The notes under the pieces were generated by a model, which ran no database searches, was not told where the DNA came from, and was given only the letters and a program-made list of their open reading frames with translations. The translations under genes were made by a program, and so were the position numbers. From positions 318,850 through 382,849 of the forward strand of contig NZ_MNAN01000037.1 of the NCBI RefSeq assembly GCF_001854475.1: a stretch of 64,000 bases of DNA. The letters are read 5' to 3'. Within the stretch, counting starts at the first letter, position 1; each line of letters begins with the position of its first letter. Shown here piece by piece: positions 19,006-28,682 of the stretch. This stretch comes from Pseudoalteromonas byunsanensis (GTDB lineage: Bacteria > Pseudomonadota > Gammaproteobacteria > Enterobacterales > Alteromonadaceae).

Positions 19006-19312
19006 GACAAGACCTTTCTTTATATAGGACCATTTAGTTATAACAAAAAGATATAACTAATTACTTATTGCTATATTAGCAAGTTGTGGTGCTTATTCAA
19101 CCATTAATTTTGTAAAAACATCGTGCAAGAGCTCTACATTCATACATCTCAAGAAATTTGTACAGAATGGTTGAGGAAACTACTTATAACATTTGTTGTG
19201 TATTTATGGTTAAACTAAAGTTAAAAAATTATAACAGAACAGTTTATTTTTTGTTCATTTTGAGTCATCGTAGATAGCGAATCCACTTAAAACAACATGT
19301 AAAGGAAATAAT

Positions 19313-21163
19313 ATGACAAAGCTAAACACTCTCACATTAGCAGTTACTTTAGGTATTGCTTCAAACAGTTATGCAGCGCAAATGATGTCTGTAAACCCAG
19401 ATAAAGCCATTGAAGATCAGTATATTATTGTGTTTGACACTCCAAGTGTACTGAGCATGAACAATGAAAATCAGGTTTCAGCATATCTTGAGGCGCAGGG
19501 TAACGATTTAGCAAACAAGTATAACGTGCGTGTAAAGCGTAACTTTGGCTCAGCTTTAAATGGCGTACTTGTTAACGCCAATAAGAAACAAATTGAAGCA
19601 ATGCTAAAAGATGGCAACGTTAAGTACATAGAACAAGACCAAATCGTAACGGTTAATCCATTGGCTGGCACAACAGCGGATCAAAATGGCGCGGTTTGGG
19701 GTCTAGATCGTATTGATCAACAAGACCTACCGCTAAACGGTGTCTACCATTATGACTATGATGGTTCAGGTGTTACCGCTTATATTATCGATACAGGTGT
19801 ACTGGTAAGCCATAACGAATTTGGTAACCGCGCAAGTCACGGCTATGACTTTATTGATAACGATGCAGATGCAACAGACTGTAACGGTCACGGTACTCAC
19901 GTGGCTGGTACAATCGGTGGCTCAACCTACGGTGTAGCTAAAAATGTTAACGTTGTAGGTGTTCGCGTTTTGAGCTGTAGCGGTTCAGGTACAAACTCTG
20001 GTGTAATCTCAGGTGTTAACTGGGTTAAGAACAATGCAAGTGGCCCATCAGTTGCGAACATGAGTCTTGGCGGTGGTGTTTCTCAAGCACTTGATGATGC
20101 CGTTAACAGTGCAGTTGCCGCTGGTGTTAGCTTTGTCGTAGCTGCTGGTAACGATAACAGCAATGCATGTAACTACTCTCCTGCACGTGCTGCTGATGCA
20201 ATCACTGTTGGTTCAACAACAAGCAGCGATGGTCGTTCTAGCTTCTCTAACTATGGTACTTGTCTAGATATTTATGCCCCTGGTTCAAGCATCAAGTCTG
20301 CTTGGTACAACTCAAACACTGCAACAAACACAATCAGTGGTACATCTATGGCTGCACCGCACGTTGCGGGTACTGTTGCACTTTACTTGGATGAAAACCC
20401 AAGTCTTACGCCATCACAGCTTGATCAGATGCTCAGCGATAAGAGCGCGAAGAACAAGTTATCTGATGCGAAGACTGGTTCACCAAACGAATTACTACAA
20501 GCTGCAAGTGGCCCTATCGTAGAGCCGCCAATAACTGAACTAACTAGCGGTGCAGGTGTTGCTGCTGACGGTGCAAACGGTTCTCAAAAATACTTCAGAA
20601 TCAACGTTCCAGCAGGTAGTTCAGCACTATCATTCGTGTTAACAGGTGGTTCTGGCGATGCTGACTTATATGTAAAACAAGGTCAAAAGCCAACCACGAA
20701 TGATTATGCTTGTCGTCCATATAAAAATGGTAACGAAGAGCAGTGTGATTTCACTAACCCAGCAGGCGGCGATTGGTATGCAATGTTACACGGCTATAGT
20801 TCATATAGCGGTGCGACACTTACAGCAACAGTTGGCGGTGATGACACAGGTTGTGGCAGTGACTGTCTACAAAACGGTGTTCCAGTGACAGGTTTAGCTG
20901 GCAGCCAAAACCAGCAACTAAACTATAAGATTGAAGTACCAGCAAACGTGACGTTAAATGTGTCAATCTCTGGTGGTTCTGGTGATGCTGACTTATATGT
21001 AAAAAAAGGTTCAGCACCAACTACTTCAAGCTATGACTGTCGTCCATTTAGAAATGGCAACAGCGAAACTTGTTCTTTAAATTCAGGTCAAGGTGGTACG
21101 TATTACATCATGCTAAACGGTTACACTAGCTTCTCTGGTGTAAGCTTAGTGGGTCAATACTAA
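19313..21163 (+). CDS. Secreted subtilisin-like serine protease (S8A) with two PPC domains
   Basis: 616 aa pre-pro-enzyme. Signal peptide to about residue 21 (SNSYA-AQ), I9 propeptide (about 35-115; YIIVFDTP to YIEQDQIVTVN), then the proteinase K/aqualysin-like catalytic domain with Asp160 (YIIDTG), His193 (NGHGTHVAG), oxyanion Asn about 280 (AAGND) and Ser345 (GTSMAAP). Two C-terminal PPC domains (about 405-510 and 525-616) share GGSGDADLYVK, CRP and W/YY.ML.GY motifs; these are normally removed after secretion. Full set of features; expected to be an extracellular protease secreted by the type II route. Confidence 0.95.
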   Translation: MTKLNTLTLAVTLGIASNSYAAQMMSVNPDKAIEDQYIIVFDTPSVLSMNNENQVSAYLEAQGNDLANKYNVRVKRNFGSALNGVLVNANKKQIEAMLKDGNVKYIEQDQIVTVNPLAGTTADQNGAVWGLDRIDQQDLPLNGVYHYDYDGSGVTAYIIDTGVLVSHNEFGNRASHGYDFIDNDADATDCNGHGTHVAGTIGGSTYGVAKNVNVVGVRVLSCSGSGTNSGVISGVNWVKNNASGPSVANMSLGGGVSQALDDAVNSAVAAGVSFVVAAGNDNSNACNYSPARAADAITVGSTTSSDGRSSFSNYGTCLDIYAPGSSIKSAWYNSNTATNTISGTSMAAPHVAGTVALYLDENPSLTPSQLDQMLSDKSAKNKLSDAKTGSPNELLQAASGPIVEPPITELTSGAGVAADGANGSQKYFRINVPAGSSALSFVLTGGSGDADLYVKQGQKPTTNDYACRPYKNGNEEQCDFTNPAGGDWYAMLHGYSSYSGATLTATVGGDDTGCGSDCLQNGVPVTGLAGSQNQQLNYKIEVPANVTLNVSISGGSGDADLYVKKGSAPTTSSYDCRPFRNGNSETCSLNSGQGGTYYIMLNGYTSFSGVSLVGQY

Positions 21164-21187
21164 ACCATAGCTATAAAGTAACGAAAT

Positions 21188-21216
21188 AAAAAGCCCGAGC
21201 CTAGTTCGGGCTTTTT
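21188..21216 (+). terminator. Rho-independent terminator of the protease gene
   Basis: AAAAAGCCCGA, a 7-nt loop, TCGGGCTTTTT. An 11-bp stem ending in a T-run, 25 bp after the stop codon. Confidence 0.9.
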
Positions 21217-21549
21217 ATTAGCTTTTATACAAACAAAACTAGACTTCCTATGCTCTTTTACTTGGCCGTTATTCAGTCCTGTATTTAATAACACTGAATG
21301 TCACATATTCACACCTGTAAATAGAGCGAGATAAATCTAAACCACCATTGTAAAAGTTTGACTTGGTTTGCGTGCTGGTATCATAAATATTGAGGATGTC
21401 TCCTGAGGGCAAAAATCGCACTGTAAAGCACCTTTACAACACTGCCACCATAAATCGAGTAAACGTGATTTACCTGCACCTTAGTTAAGCCCTTTCATAC
21501 ACTAAGCGCCGCATCACTCTTTAATATCTACTTAGCTGTTTACTCGCTC
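21217..21549. other. 333-bp intergenic region
   Basis: Gap between the protease terminator and the convergent DUF4336 gene. I see no ORF, repeat or structured element that I can support. Confidence 0.4.
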
Positions 21550-22224
21550 TTATTCGGCCACATGTGGATGCAGCCAAGAAAATGACCGCTCTAGAAATCG
21601 CTCCGCATGATGATCCACCTTATGTGCATGAGCCATAATGATAGTCTCAGGATGCCAAGTAATCATTTGTTCTATATGACTTCGAGCTTCTTCTTTGTGA
21701 AAAGTAAAACTCAAACGCCAGTCCAAAATAGTGCCAGCATCTAATCCCACCACTCCTGCAAATTTAGCCAACCAGCTCTTTGAAGGCTCATTTGCTACGC
21801 TGATACTCCCCTCAATTAAGTCAGTTACGATCAGAGTGCGAGAGGGTCGATGAAAAAACACCGCTTCTTCCATCGCAGGCGCTCCCGTAAACAACAGATA
21901 AGCAATATCAGATGACCATGGAGGCAAAAAATCAGCGGATAATTCGCCGTTAAACTCAAGATCATGACGCTTTCTAACTACTTTTTCCGTTCCCATTAAC
22001 ATTGCTCTTGGCACCTGCTTTTGCCAATCTTGCAAATATAAATGATGTAATTCATTGGGCGCTATCAGATATTTTACTTCACCTAAAGAAGATAATTCGC
22101 GCAATAGGGCGTCTGTCATTTTGATGGGGCTATGTAGCCATAAAGAATTGTCTTCAAAGCGCACAACCGTCATGCGGGTAGCATGAGGTAACGAAAAATA
22201 AGATACAGATTCACCGTCAAACAC
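21550..22224 (-). CDS. DUF4336 protein (metallo-beta-lactamase-like fold)
   Basis: 224 aa from a GTG at 22222-22224. The sequence TRMTVVRFEDNSLWLHSPIKMTDALL and the end motif MAHAHKV are typical of DUF4336, a degenerate MBL-fold family; the classic HxHxDH is not present. The frame stays open upstream of the GTG (IADNIWVFDGE), and that part looks like the family N-terminus, but no ATG exists before the TAG at about 22287. So the true start may be GTG or a rare codon. Function unknown. Confidence 0.7.
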   Translation of the reverse strand: MFDGESVSYFSLPHATRMTVVRFEDNSLWLHSPIKMTDALLRELSSLGEVKYLIAPNELHHLYLQDWQKQVPRAMLMGTEKVVRKRHDLEFNGELSADFLPPWSSDIAYLLFTGAPAMEEAVFFHRPSRTLIVTDLIEGSISVANEPSKSWLAKFAGVVGLDAGTILDWRLSFTFHKEEARSHIEQMITWHPETIIMAHAHKVDHHAERFLERSFSWLHPHVAE

Positions 22225-22644
22225 CCAGATATTGTCTGCTATTTTCGAATGACATGGTGAACAACTAAGTGCCTTTTCTGTCTAGCGTGAGAAAAATACC
22301 ACAAATTTAACAGTGGCATTTTTATGGGCCACAAGTCGATATATGCGATGCTTGAAGTAGGACGACTAAAGTAAAATAGAAACTTGATTTTGATAACCAT
22401 TATCATTAGCATGTGATATCAATTTGCATTTATGAAATCGCAATAAAAACATCGCTAATGCGCTAAAGCACTGTCACCGCTTGTTTTATAGCCAAGTCAA
22501 ACAAGCTCGCTAATAGCTTCTACCTAGCGACGTTGCGATTTTTTCCCAATAAGTCGCTACAAAAACATGGGTTGGTTACGCAAGTGGCGTACCGTTTTCA
22601 TTTATTAATGCTCGAGAGGCTAATGCTTCACGTTTGAAATTATT
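22225..22644. other. 420-bp intergenic region with a Fur-like box
   Basis: Divergent gap between DUF4336 and PepSY genes. It holds one Fur-like site at 22390-22409; otherwise no ORF or repeat is seen. Confidence 0.45.
22390..22409. promoter_or_regulatory. Fur-like box
   Basis: TTGATAACCATTATCATTAG closely follows the Fur 19-mer pattern (GATAATGATAATCATTATC) in the interval before a PepSY membrane protein, a family often linked to iron-siderophore uptake. The site is about 235 bp upstream of the start codon. Confidence 0.5.
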
Positions 22645-23718
22645 ATGCTTGTAAAAATACTTAGACGATGTCACCTGATGATTGCTGCCATTACAGCGAT
22701 TTTTTTGCTGTGTATCTGTATCAGTGGTGCTTTGTTGGTTTATGGCAACGAACTACAGCGCGCTCTTGCTCCTAGTGAGTGGCGTGTTTCCCCTGGTACA
22801 CAAACGTTACGCATGTCCGAACTTGTTACGCGTGTAGAGCAGCATACGGGGTCACACATTCGTCAAATTCGTCTTCAAGATGAACCCGACTTAGCGTGGC
22901 AAGTTTTCTTGAATGACCTTACTGCGGTGAATCTAAACCCTTACACCGGTGAAGTCATAAAACATTATCGCTATAGCGAAACTTTCTATGGGGTGATCAT
23001 GCTGTTTCACCGCTGGTTATTATATAAAAATGATGAAGGAGAGCTGCCTTTTAAAGTTTTCATTAATATAGCGAGTTTAATGCTAATCATTGAGATATTG
23101 ATAGGTTTATGGTTATGGTTGAAACCCAATAAGCCGCTGAAAAGATTAAAAGTTAACTGGAAGGCAAAACCTAAAATTCTACTTTACCAATTACATATTA
23201 CGCTCGGCGTGTTTTGTGCTGTCCCGATCATATTAATTGCTTTTTCTGGGATGACATTTCATTGGAAAGATGCAACGCAAGCGGTTGTAAAAACCCTAAC
23301 ATTTAGTGACATCACCAAGGTCGAGGCACCAAAAATTGAAGCTACAGGCCCATTAGTTTCTATCGACGAGGCTTATCAAACCATTTTAGACAGTCTTGAA
23401 GGTGCAAAATTACAACGTTTAAACTTTCCTCATAACAATGCTCTGATGTCCGCACAAGTACAGTTGGCACACGAGTTTGCCCCTCATAGTATGCGTTGGG
23501 TGGATATGAATAGTGGCCAGCTTGTGAAAAAGTTTAACGCTGTTGATCAAAGTGCAGCAACCGCAACATGGAATTTCAGGTATGTATTTCACGTTGGCAG
23601 TTTTGGGGGACATGTTACTAAAATCTTGTGGCTGATATTCACCCTACTCCCCGTATTCTTTTTAATCTCTGGGGGCTACTTCTATGTGAAGCGACAACGT
23701 AAAGGTAAAAACTGCTGA
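22645..23718 (+). CDS. PepSY-associated TM protein
   Basis: 357 aa with four membrane helices: about 12-32 (MIAAITAIFLLCICISGALLV), about 133-156, about 182-205, and about 330-348 close to the basic C-terminus (YVKRQRKGKNC). Between helices lies a PepSY-like periplasmic segment (VTRVEQHTGSHIRQIRLQ...VNLNPYTGEVIKHYRY). His residues in FHRWLLY, LHITLG and FHVGSFGG lie at helix ends, as in members proposed to bind heme or reduce ferric siderophores. A Fur-like box upstream supports an iron role. No TonB receptor adjacent. Confidence 0.8.
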   Translation: MLVKILRRCHLMIAAITAIFLLCICISGALLVYGNELQRALAPSEWRVSPGTQTLRMSELVTRVEQHTGSHIRQIRLQDEPDLAWQVFLNDLTAVNLNPYTGEVIKHYRYSETFYGVIMLFHRWLLYKNDEGELPFKVFINIASLMLIIEILIGLWLWLKPNKPLKRLKVNWKAKPKILLYQLHITLGVFCAVPIILIAFSGMTFHWKDATQAVVKTLTFSDITKVEAPKIEATGPLVSIDEAYQTILDSLEGAKLQRLNFPHNNALMSAQVQLAHEFAPHSMRWVDMNSGQLVKKFNAVDQSAATATWNFRYVFHVGSFGGHVTKILWLIFTLLPVFFLISGGYFYVKRQRKGKNC

Positions 23719-23723
23719 ACGAC

Positions 23724-23764
23724 AAAAGGGCGCTTTAAAGTTAAAAGAAAAGCGCTCTTTGTTT
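23724..23764. terminator. Bidirectional terminator between PepSY and VOC genes
   Basis: AAAAGGGCGCTTT pairs with AAAGCGCTCTTT (one G-T wobble), followed by GTTTG on the plus strand and by TTTTGTC on the minus strand. It lies between convergent stop codons. Confidence 0.75.
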
Positions 23765-23786
23765 GTGGCTCTGTGGTGAGTATTAA

Positions 23787-24260
23787 TCATACATCCTGCT
23801 GCTGACTCATAAAATCAACCATGCGTTGCATAATTTCTTCTTGGCTTAGATCTTCTATATGCGTGGCAATGGTCCAAACATGACCAAATGGGTCTTGTAG
23901 GGTGCCCGCCCTATCACCGTAAAACTGGTCATGAACAGGCCTAACCTCTACGGCCCCCAATGCGACAGCATTGGCAAACACACTATCAACATCCTCAACA
24001 TATAACATGAGGCTTACTGCTGTCCCCCCAAGTGCTTGTGGGTCTTGAAAGTGGGCTTCTGAGCACATATCAGAAAGCATAATATGTGAGTTACCAATCT
24101 TAAGCTCAGCATGAGCAACGCCTCCATCAGGCATCGGCAGCTGTATAACAAGCTCTGCGTTAAAGGCTTTTTGGTAAAACACGATAGCGTTCAGCGCACC
24201 ATCAATAATTAAATAAGGGGTAACTGAATGAAAGCCATCTGGGATTGCAGGCACTGTCAT
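23787..24260 (-). CDS. VOC family (PhnB/glyoxalase-like) protein
   Basis: 157 aa. Two beta-alpha-beta-beta-beta halves of the vicinal-oxygen-chelate fold: FHSVTPYLIIDGALNAIVFYQKAF...LKIGNSHIMLSD and SLMLYVEDVDSVFANAVALGA...DRAGTLQDPFGHVWTIATH. This is the PhnB-like subgroup (GDRxGTLxDPFGHxW). Function unknown; often a small-molecule binding or resistance protein. AAGGAG ribosome site before the ATG. Confidence 0.88.
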   Translation of the reverse strand: MTVPAIPDGFHSVTPYLIIDGALNAIVFYQKAFNAELVIQLPMPDGGVAHAELKIGNSHIMLSDMCSEAHFQDPQALGGTAVSLMLYVEDVDSVFANAVALGAVEVRPVHDQFYGDRAGTLQDPFGHVWTIATHIEDLSQEEIMQRMVDFMSQQQDV

Positions 24261-24340
24261 AACTTTTCTCCTTCGTCGTTATTTGCTCATTGAGACTAGT
24301 TGAAAATAATGCAATGTGCACAGCCAAAAACCCACCAGCC

Positions 24341-24793
24341 TCAATATTTAAAATATGACAAAGCCAGTTTCTCGATACCATGTGCAGGGGTAAACCTATC
24401 ACGCTCAATAAATCCATGCTTTTTGTACAACCGAATTGCAGGGTTGTTCACCACCGCCGTTTCAACCATGGCAGATGTAACATCAAACTCATTAAGCACA
24501 AAGTGCATCAGCTTATCGGCAATCCCCTTTCTAAAATGACGAGGGTCTACCACCAAACTATGGATCTCAAGATGCTGCTTAACGATTTCAATTTCAATCA
24601 CCGCTGCGATGTCATTGCTTTCGACGTAGCCATAATAATCACTTTTTGCAGCTTTGATATCAGCAACTGTTCGAAACAAAGGTGGAAAATCTTCCCTTCC
24701 TATCAATTTCGCCTCAACGCGATAGGCGCTTTGCAACACGCTCCAGATTTGCTTTGCGGTGCGCTCATCGTGATGTTTTAGCTTCGTTATCAT
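24341..24793 (-). CDS. GNAT family N-acetyltransferase
   Basis: 150 aa. The acetyl-CoA loop is LVVDPRHFRKGIADKLMHFVL (V/L-x-P....G/A pattern) followed by VVNNPAIRLYKKHGFIERDRF, the usual GNAT motif A and B. The start overlaps the end of the preceding broken gene by 4 bp. Substrate unknown. Confidence 0.85.
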   Translation of the reverse strand: MITKLKHHDERTAKQIWSVLQSAYRVEAKLIGREDFPPLFRTVADIKAAKSDYYGYVESNDIAAVIEIEIVKQHLEIHSLVVDPRHFRKGIADKLMHFVLNEFDVTSAMVETAVVNNPAIRLYKKHGFIERDRFTPAHGIEKLALSYFKY

Positions 24794-25162
24794 GGTTGTC
24801 CTAATTTACTTTTTGTACAGTAGCCTAAGCGATAGCTTTTATCAGCTAGCCATTTTTTCTTATCAAACTCATTGGCATGTTTGTCTGTGAGATGGTTTCT
24901 AATAAACTCCCACAAAACCTGCCTGCATATATTTTCAATATTACTTGCTTCGTCGTTAGTTATCCTGCCATCACCGAGTGGTATATCAGTAAACTTCTTT
25001 AATACTTCTATCAATATGATTAATAATATGTGATTTTCCCGAGCGGTTTTTACCCGCAAACACGATTAGCTTTGTTTCATTCCCACGGGGAACTTTGATG
25101 TTCAATAGAATAGACTCTTGTTTACTTCTTGTTCCAACGCTTACTTTTTTTATGAAGTTCAT
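24790..25162 (-). pseudogene. Broken P-loop ATPase fragment (frameshifted and truncated)
   Basis: From ATG 25160-25162 the minus strand encodes MNFIKKVSVGTRSKQES, then LIVFAGKNRSGKSHIINHID, a Walker A motif of a RecF/AAA-type ATPase, and stops at about codon 59. A second frame (24790-25059) overlaps and carries on with FTDIPLGDGRITNDEASNI up to the GNAT gene, with no Walker B. The simplest reading is one gene with a frameshift near the stop of the first frame and loss of the rest. The downstream 89-codon frame is thus not an independent gene. Confidence 0.6.
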
Positions 25163-25337
25163 TTATTTCCCTAATCCAAACAACTCACCACGCGCTGAAT
25201 ATTTGAGTTTTCACGCACCACCTGAGCACACCCAACACAGCCCGCCTATTCACTTCGATATCGGTGCGCTAAGTTCTTATTACTGATTTTTTTAAGCTCT
25301 AACATGCATGACAAAGGAAAAGTGGTCAATACAAACA

Positions 25338-25369
25338 AGAAAATGGCCACCAATTGGCGACCATTTTCT
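25338..25369 (-). terminator. Terminator of the deaminase gene
   Basis: AGAAAATGG and CCATTTTCT form a 9-bp stem around an inner GCCA/TGGC pairing; on the minus strand it is followed by TGTTTGT. It lies 52 bp past the deaminase stop. Confidence 0.7.
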
Positions 25370-25421
25370 AGGAATGTCACGGTGTGCTAACGAAAGCTCA
25401 GTTCATAGAGTTTGCGCTAAA

Positions 25422-26003
25422 CTACAACACCCTCGGATTATTCACCGCATTTAAGCCTTGCCAGTCTTCCAAATCTTGTTCTGGTTTTTCGGCTCTGAAT
25501 TTGGCGTATTGAGCAATACCTTGTTGGTCTTCCAATATCTCAACATTTACACCCTTTTCTGTGAGCATTGCTTCATTGCCCGACGCGTTAGTAACATCAC
25601 CTACAACGACTTTACTAAAGCCTCTCATGTACAATAGCGTTGCACACACATCACATGGGCTGAGACTGGTAAACAATGTGGTTTTACCAAAATCAATGCG
25701 CCCAGCGTCACGAATAGCTGAGGTTTCACCATGATTATAAGGGTGATCTTCTTGTACCAAGGTGTTATGCCCTTTGCCAACGATTTGCCGGGTTTGGTTA
25801 TCTATAATAACCGCACCAATTGGGCAGCCCCCTTCGCCGTAACTTTTTTGCGCCAATAGCACCGCGATGCGCATAAAGTCAGCATCGGTTAAAGAGCAAG
25901 AAAACTCTGCATTCATGAGCGTAGGTAAGCTACGAGTTGGCATATGGGCGATCACAGCCAGTACTGCATCACAAACCTGTGTATTCTTAGTTAATATGGC
26001 CAT
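25422..26003 (-). CDS. Nucleoside/cytosine-type zinc deaminase
   Basis: 193 aa. The zinc deaminase signature is complete: HGE in PYNHGETSAIRD (zinc His and catalytic Glu) and PCDVC in SLSPCDVCATLLYMRG. Spacing and the sequence GGCPIGAVIIDNQ resemble yeast-type cytosine deaminase and other small purine/pyrimidine deaminases. A 30-residue N-terminal extension precedes the domain; the ATG has a GGAAG site, so the extension appears real. The actual base cannot be told from sequence. Confidence 0.85.
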   Translation of the reverse strand: MAILTKNTQVCDAVLAVIAHMPTRSLPTLMNAEFSCSLTDADFMRIAVLLAQKSYGEGGCPIGAVIIDNQTRQIVGKGHNTLVQEDHPYNHGETSAIRDAGRIDFGKTTLFTSLSPCDVCATLLYMRGFSKVVVGDVTNASGNEAMLTEKGVNVEILEDQQGIAQYAKFRAEKPEQDLEDWQGLNAVNNPRVL

Positions 26004-26091
26004 AAGCTCTTCCTTCTAAAAATAATCTCTCTTTTTACTCGCTCTAAAAGCATAGTTTAAATTCTATCTTTATCGTTATTTGCACACCCTA

Positions 26092-26574
26092 TCACGCTTT
26101 GTTACCCGCAACAGGCTCAGCAATGTCATCAATATCTACCAGATTCCAAGGCAAGCCCTGCTGTCGATAGATGCGTTTTTGCAAGTTTGGATAGTCACCC
26201 ACATCATGAGATAAGCGTTGACCAACCACGATACATTTAAACGTGTCAGAACCACTGTTATAGATAGTGTGCGCAAGGCCACCTGCACGATAACCAATAA
26301 AGTCGCCTGCACCAATATGATACTGTTCATCTCCAATGGTCGCCGTCGCTTCCCCCTCAAGTACATAAATACATTCGTCTTCATGATAGTGTTTATGAAA
26401 CTCCGTGGAGTAAAATCCAGGCTCGACCTCAATAATATGAAAACCAAACCCTGTCAGGCCCGTTGCGTCACCTAGTGATTTATTGAGCCGCTGGGCTTTA
26501 TCGTTTAAAAAGTGAGTCTTTTCGACCCCCTGAAGATGTTCGATGTCATTATGTGTCAACAAGTACTTGTCCAT
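26092..26574 (-). CDS. Cupin-domain protein
   Basis: 160 aa single-domain cupin. The metal site motif HKHYHEDECIYVLEGEATATIG (H-x-H...E) and the second motif GLAHTIYNSG (with His) are present. Related to small cupins that bind transition metals; function unknown. It follows the DUF1704 terminator and is transcribed alone on the minus strand. Confidence 0.82.
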   Translation of the reverse strand: MDKYLLTHNDIEHLQGVEKTHFLNDKAQRLNKSLGDATGLTGFGFHIIEVEPGFYSTEFHKHYHEDECIYVLEGEATATIGDEQYHIGAGDFIGYRAGGLAHTIYNSGSDTFKCIVVGQRLSHDVGDYPNLQKRIYRQQGLPWNLVDIDDIAEPVAGNKA

Positions 26575-26648
26575 GTTACTTCCTCTATTGCGACAGAGAA
26601 TTCAGTGTACCATGCACATAATAATGAGAAAATTCGGGAAATGTAAGA

Positions 26649-26676
26649 AAACCACAGCCAAAGATGGCTGTGGTTT
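26649..26676 (-). terminator. Terminator of the ATP-grasp/DUF1704 operon
   Basis: AACCACAGCCA and TGGCTGTGGTT form an 11-bp stem; on the minus strand TTTCTT follows. It lies 9 bp beyond the last gene of the operon. Confidence 0.85.
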
Positions 26677-26684
26677 AGGTGTGT

Positions 26685-28682
26685 TTATTTGATTGAACCA
26701 ATCACAAAATCAAGCACAGGATTGCCTGAAGGACGGTAAGCTAAGTCAAACAATGGCGTAGGTTTGGGCAACATACCTCGTTCAACAATTTCTGAAATGA
26801 CGCCCAAGTCTAAAAGACCAGCCTTACCCATTAGCAAGTTATCCAATGACGAGTGCTTGGCCAAATGTAGTACGTCTCTAAAGCCCTTTAAATAAAGGTG
26901 ATCTTTAGTAAATCCGCCCCCGCGATACACACGAGTAGTAAGTGTAAAGGCCGACTCTCTGCTCGCACCGTGATCTTCAACTAGCTTATGGAAGGTCTTA
27001 ACAAAATCACCGTGTTCCAACATGTAATGTACTGCCAACACTCGCAGTGCAAGCGTTTTTAAACGACCTATTGTCAAACTGCCCGAACAATACTCGCTGT
27101 ATATCGCTACTCCTTCTTGAGTATGCGTGTTACCCGCTAAGCCCAGTGCAAAAATCTTCAAAGGTAGCTTTTTGGCTATCAGCGTAGTCAGCATATGAAT
27201 ACCCAGCTCATGATAGGCATAAGCATGTAATTCAGGTGCAGTAAACTTCGCATCTTTATTCACCATTAACAGCGACTTCTCACTGTTAACCATGGCCTTA
27301 GCTACGGTTTTGCTTGATTTTTCAATACGACAAACCAAACCCCACTGCTGTGCCATTTGCTTAAAGTACTCAACCGCCTCGTCAGCGTTGTGTACAGCCT
27401 GCTCCTTCTCTAACTCTGAATTGTTTAAATGCAAAATAAATTTGGCGTTTTCAACATCAGCTTTTTGCGGTGCACCATAATACTTCAGTGAATTATACAG
27501 AAAGTTGTCACTACCAATGGTACTCAACAAGTCAATTTTATTCGCTAGGTTATCAATTACATGGCGATAAAGCTGTTGAATGTCCGCGTCCATGATCTCA
27601 TCAACAGGCAACTGATATAAATGCTCTCTAAACTTGTACGGATTAATATTCAGCTGCTTGTATGTAAAATTAGGACACACATCACTGCTTTTATTTAAAA
27701 ACCGATTTCGTTCCGTGGCAATGTTCACAGGGTTAATGTAGTTCAATGTCTCTACATTTTTACACAGCGAATACAGAGCCTTATCAATCTTCAAGACATC
27801 AGGACTAATCGATGACGACAACACATCAGCTTTTTTGGTAGTTTTACGCTTACCATAACGACGCGCAAAATATGCTGCCGTATCACTGATAGCATTTTTA
27901 AAGCCCGCTTTAAGCTCTTCTAAAACTAACGGATAAACCTCACCCGTAGTTTCATCCATAAAGACTTTTTTCACTTCTGTTGGCAATACTAGCGTATTGT
28001 CGAAGTGTGCATTAACGTGAGAAATTAAATATCCACGCCCTTGAAACACTTCATCGGTGGCAGCACGCACATCAAGGTTAGGCAAGCTAATTTTGTTGAG
28101 CTGCTTCTCAAAATATTCACTAACCTTGCCCCAGCGCTCAATATCAATTTGTCCAGAGCCAATATTAAAGGTTGGCGTATCATGTTCAATTCGTTTGTAG
28201 TTGTACGAATGAATATCAAACACAATGGCATTTTTAAAGCGATGCTCAACCTCTGCGATAATCGCTTCAAGTACGTTGTAAAACGCCTGATGCTTACGAT
28301 GGCTTTTGGCTCTTTGTGCTGGGCTCAGCGGCTTTTTCCACACCTGTTTGTTCCACGCAGTTTTAAAGTACGTAGAGAGTGTTTTGGCTCGATTCAAGTC
28401 ATACTCAAAGCGAGAGTCATTACCAATTAATTGGATTGGAAATGACGAGATCAGCTCATCCGTATACGGATCTTCTTCAAAAAAGCGCTCTTCTTTAGTT
28501 AACAAAAAAGCTTTTTCAAGCTCGCTGCGCAAGTTATGACCATTATGAATAGCCGCACAAATAACAGGCGAATACTCATCTATCTTAACGATGAATGCAC
28601 CTGATTCAACTTCAGCGTGAAAGCACTCACCTTTTTTAATTAACGCAATACACTCGCGCTCAGACAGCGTTAGCATCTTCAA
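26685..28682 (-). CDS. N-formylglutamate-amidohydrolase-like / DUF1704 (QEGLA) metallopeptidase fusion
   Basis: 665 aa. Residues 1-260 resemble an N-formylglutamate amidohydrolase (SPVICAAIHNGHNLRSE, VFDIHSYNYKR). Residues about 300-665 are a DUF1704/flavohemoglobin-expression-modulating QEGLA domain with a zinc-type HELGIH motif and TQEGVAIYSEY. DUF1704 is related to tubulin C-terminal tyrosine carboxypeptidases, so a C-terminal amino-acid hydrolase is likely. Overlaps the upstream ATP-grasp gene by 23 bp, so both are coupled; together they could make and unmake an amino-acid modification. Substrate unknown. Confidence 0.8.
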   Translation of the reverse strand: MKMLTLSERECIALIKKGECFHAEVESGAFIVKIDEYSPVICAAIHNGHNLRSELEKAFLLTKEERFFEEDPYTDELISSFPIQLIGNDSRFEYDLNRAKTLSTYFKTAWNKQVWKKPLSPAQRAKSHRKHQAFYNVLEAIIAEVEHRFKNAIVFDIHSYNYKRIEHDTPTFNIGSGQIDIERWGKVSEYFEKQLNKISLPNLDVRAATDEVFQGRGYLISHVNAHFDNTLVLPTEVKKVFMDETTGEVYPLVLEELKAGFKNAISDTAAYFARRYGKRKTTKKADVLSSSISPDVLKIDKALYSLCKNVETLNYINPVNIATERNRFLNKSSDVCPNFTYKQLNINPYKFREHLYQLPVDEIMDADIQQLYRHVIDNLANKIDLLSTIGSDNFLYNSLKYYGAPQKADVENAKFILHLNNSELEKEQAVHNADEAVEYFKQMAQQWGLVCRIEKSSKTVAKAMVNSEKSLLMVNKDAKFTAPELHAYAYHELGIHMLTTLIAKKLPLKIFALGLAGNTHTQEGVAIYSEYCSGSLTIGRLKTLALRVLAVHYMLEHGDFVKTFHKLVEDHGASRESAFTLTTRVYRGGGFTKDHLYLKGFRDVLHLAKHSSLDNLLMGKAGLLDLGVISEIVERGMLPKPTPLFDLAYRPSGNPVLDFVIGSIK

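Noticed and set aside
25095..25286. Plus-strand 63-codon frame
   Set aside because: Overlaps the broken ATPase antisense and has no ribosome site or family.
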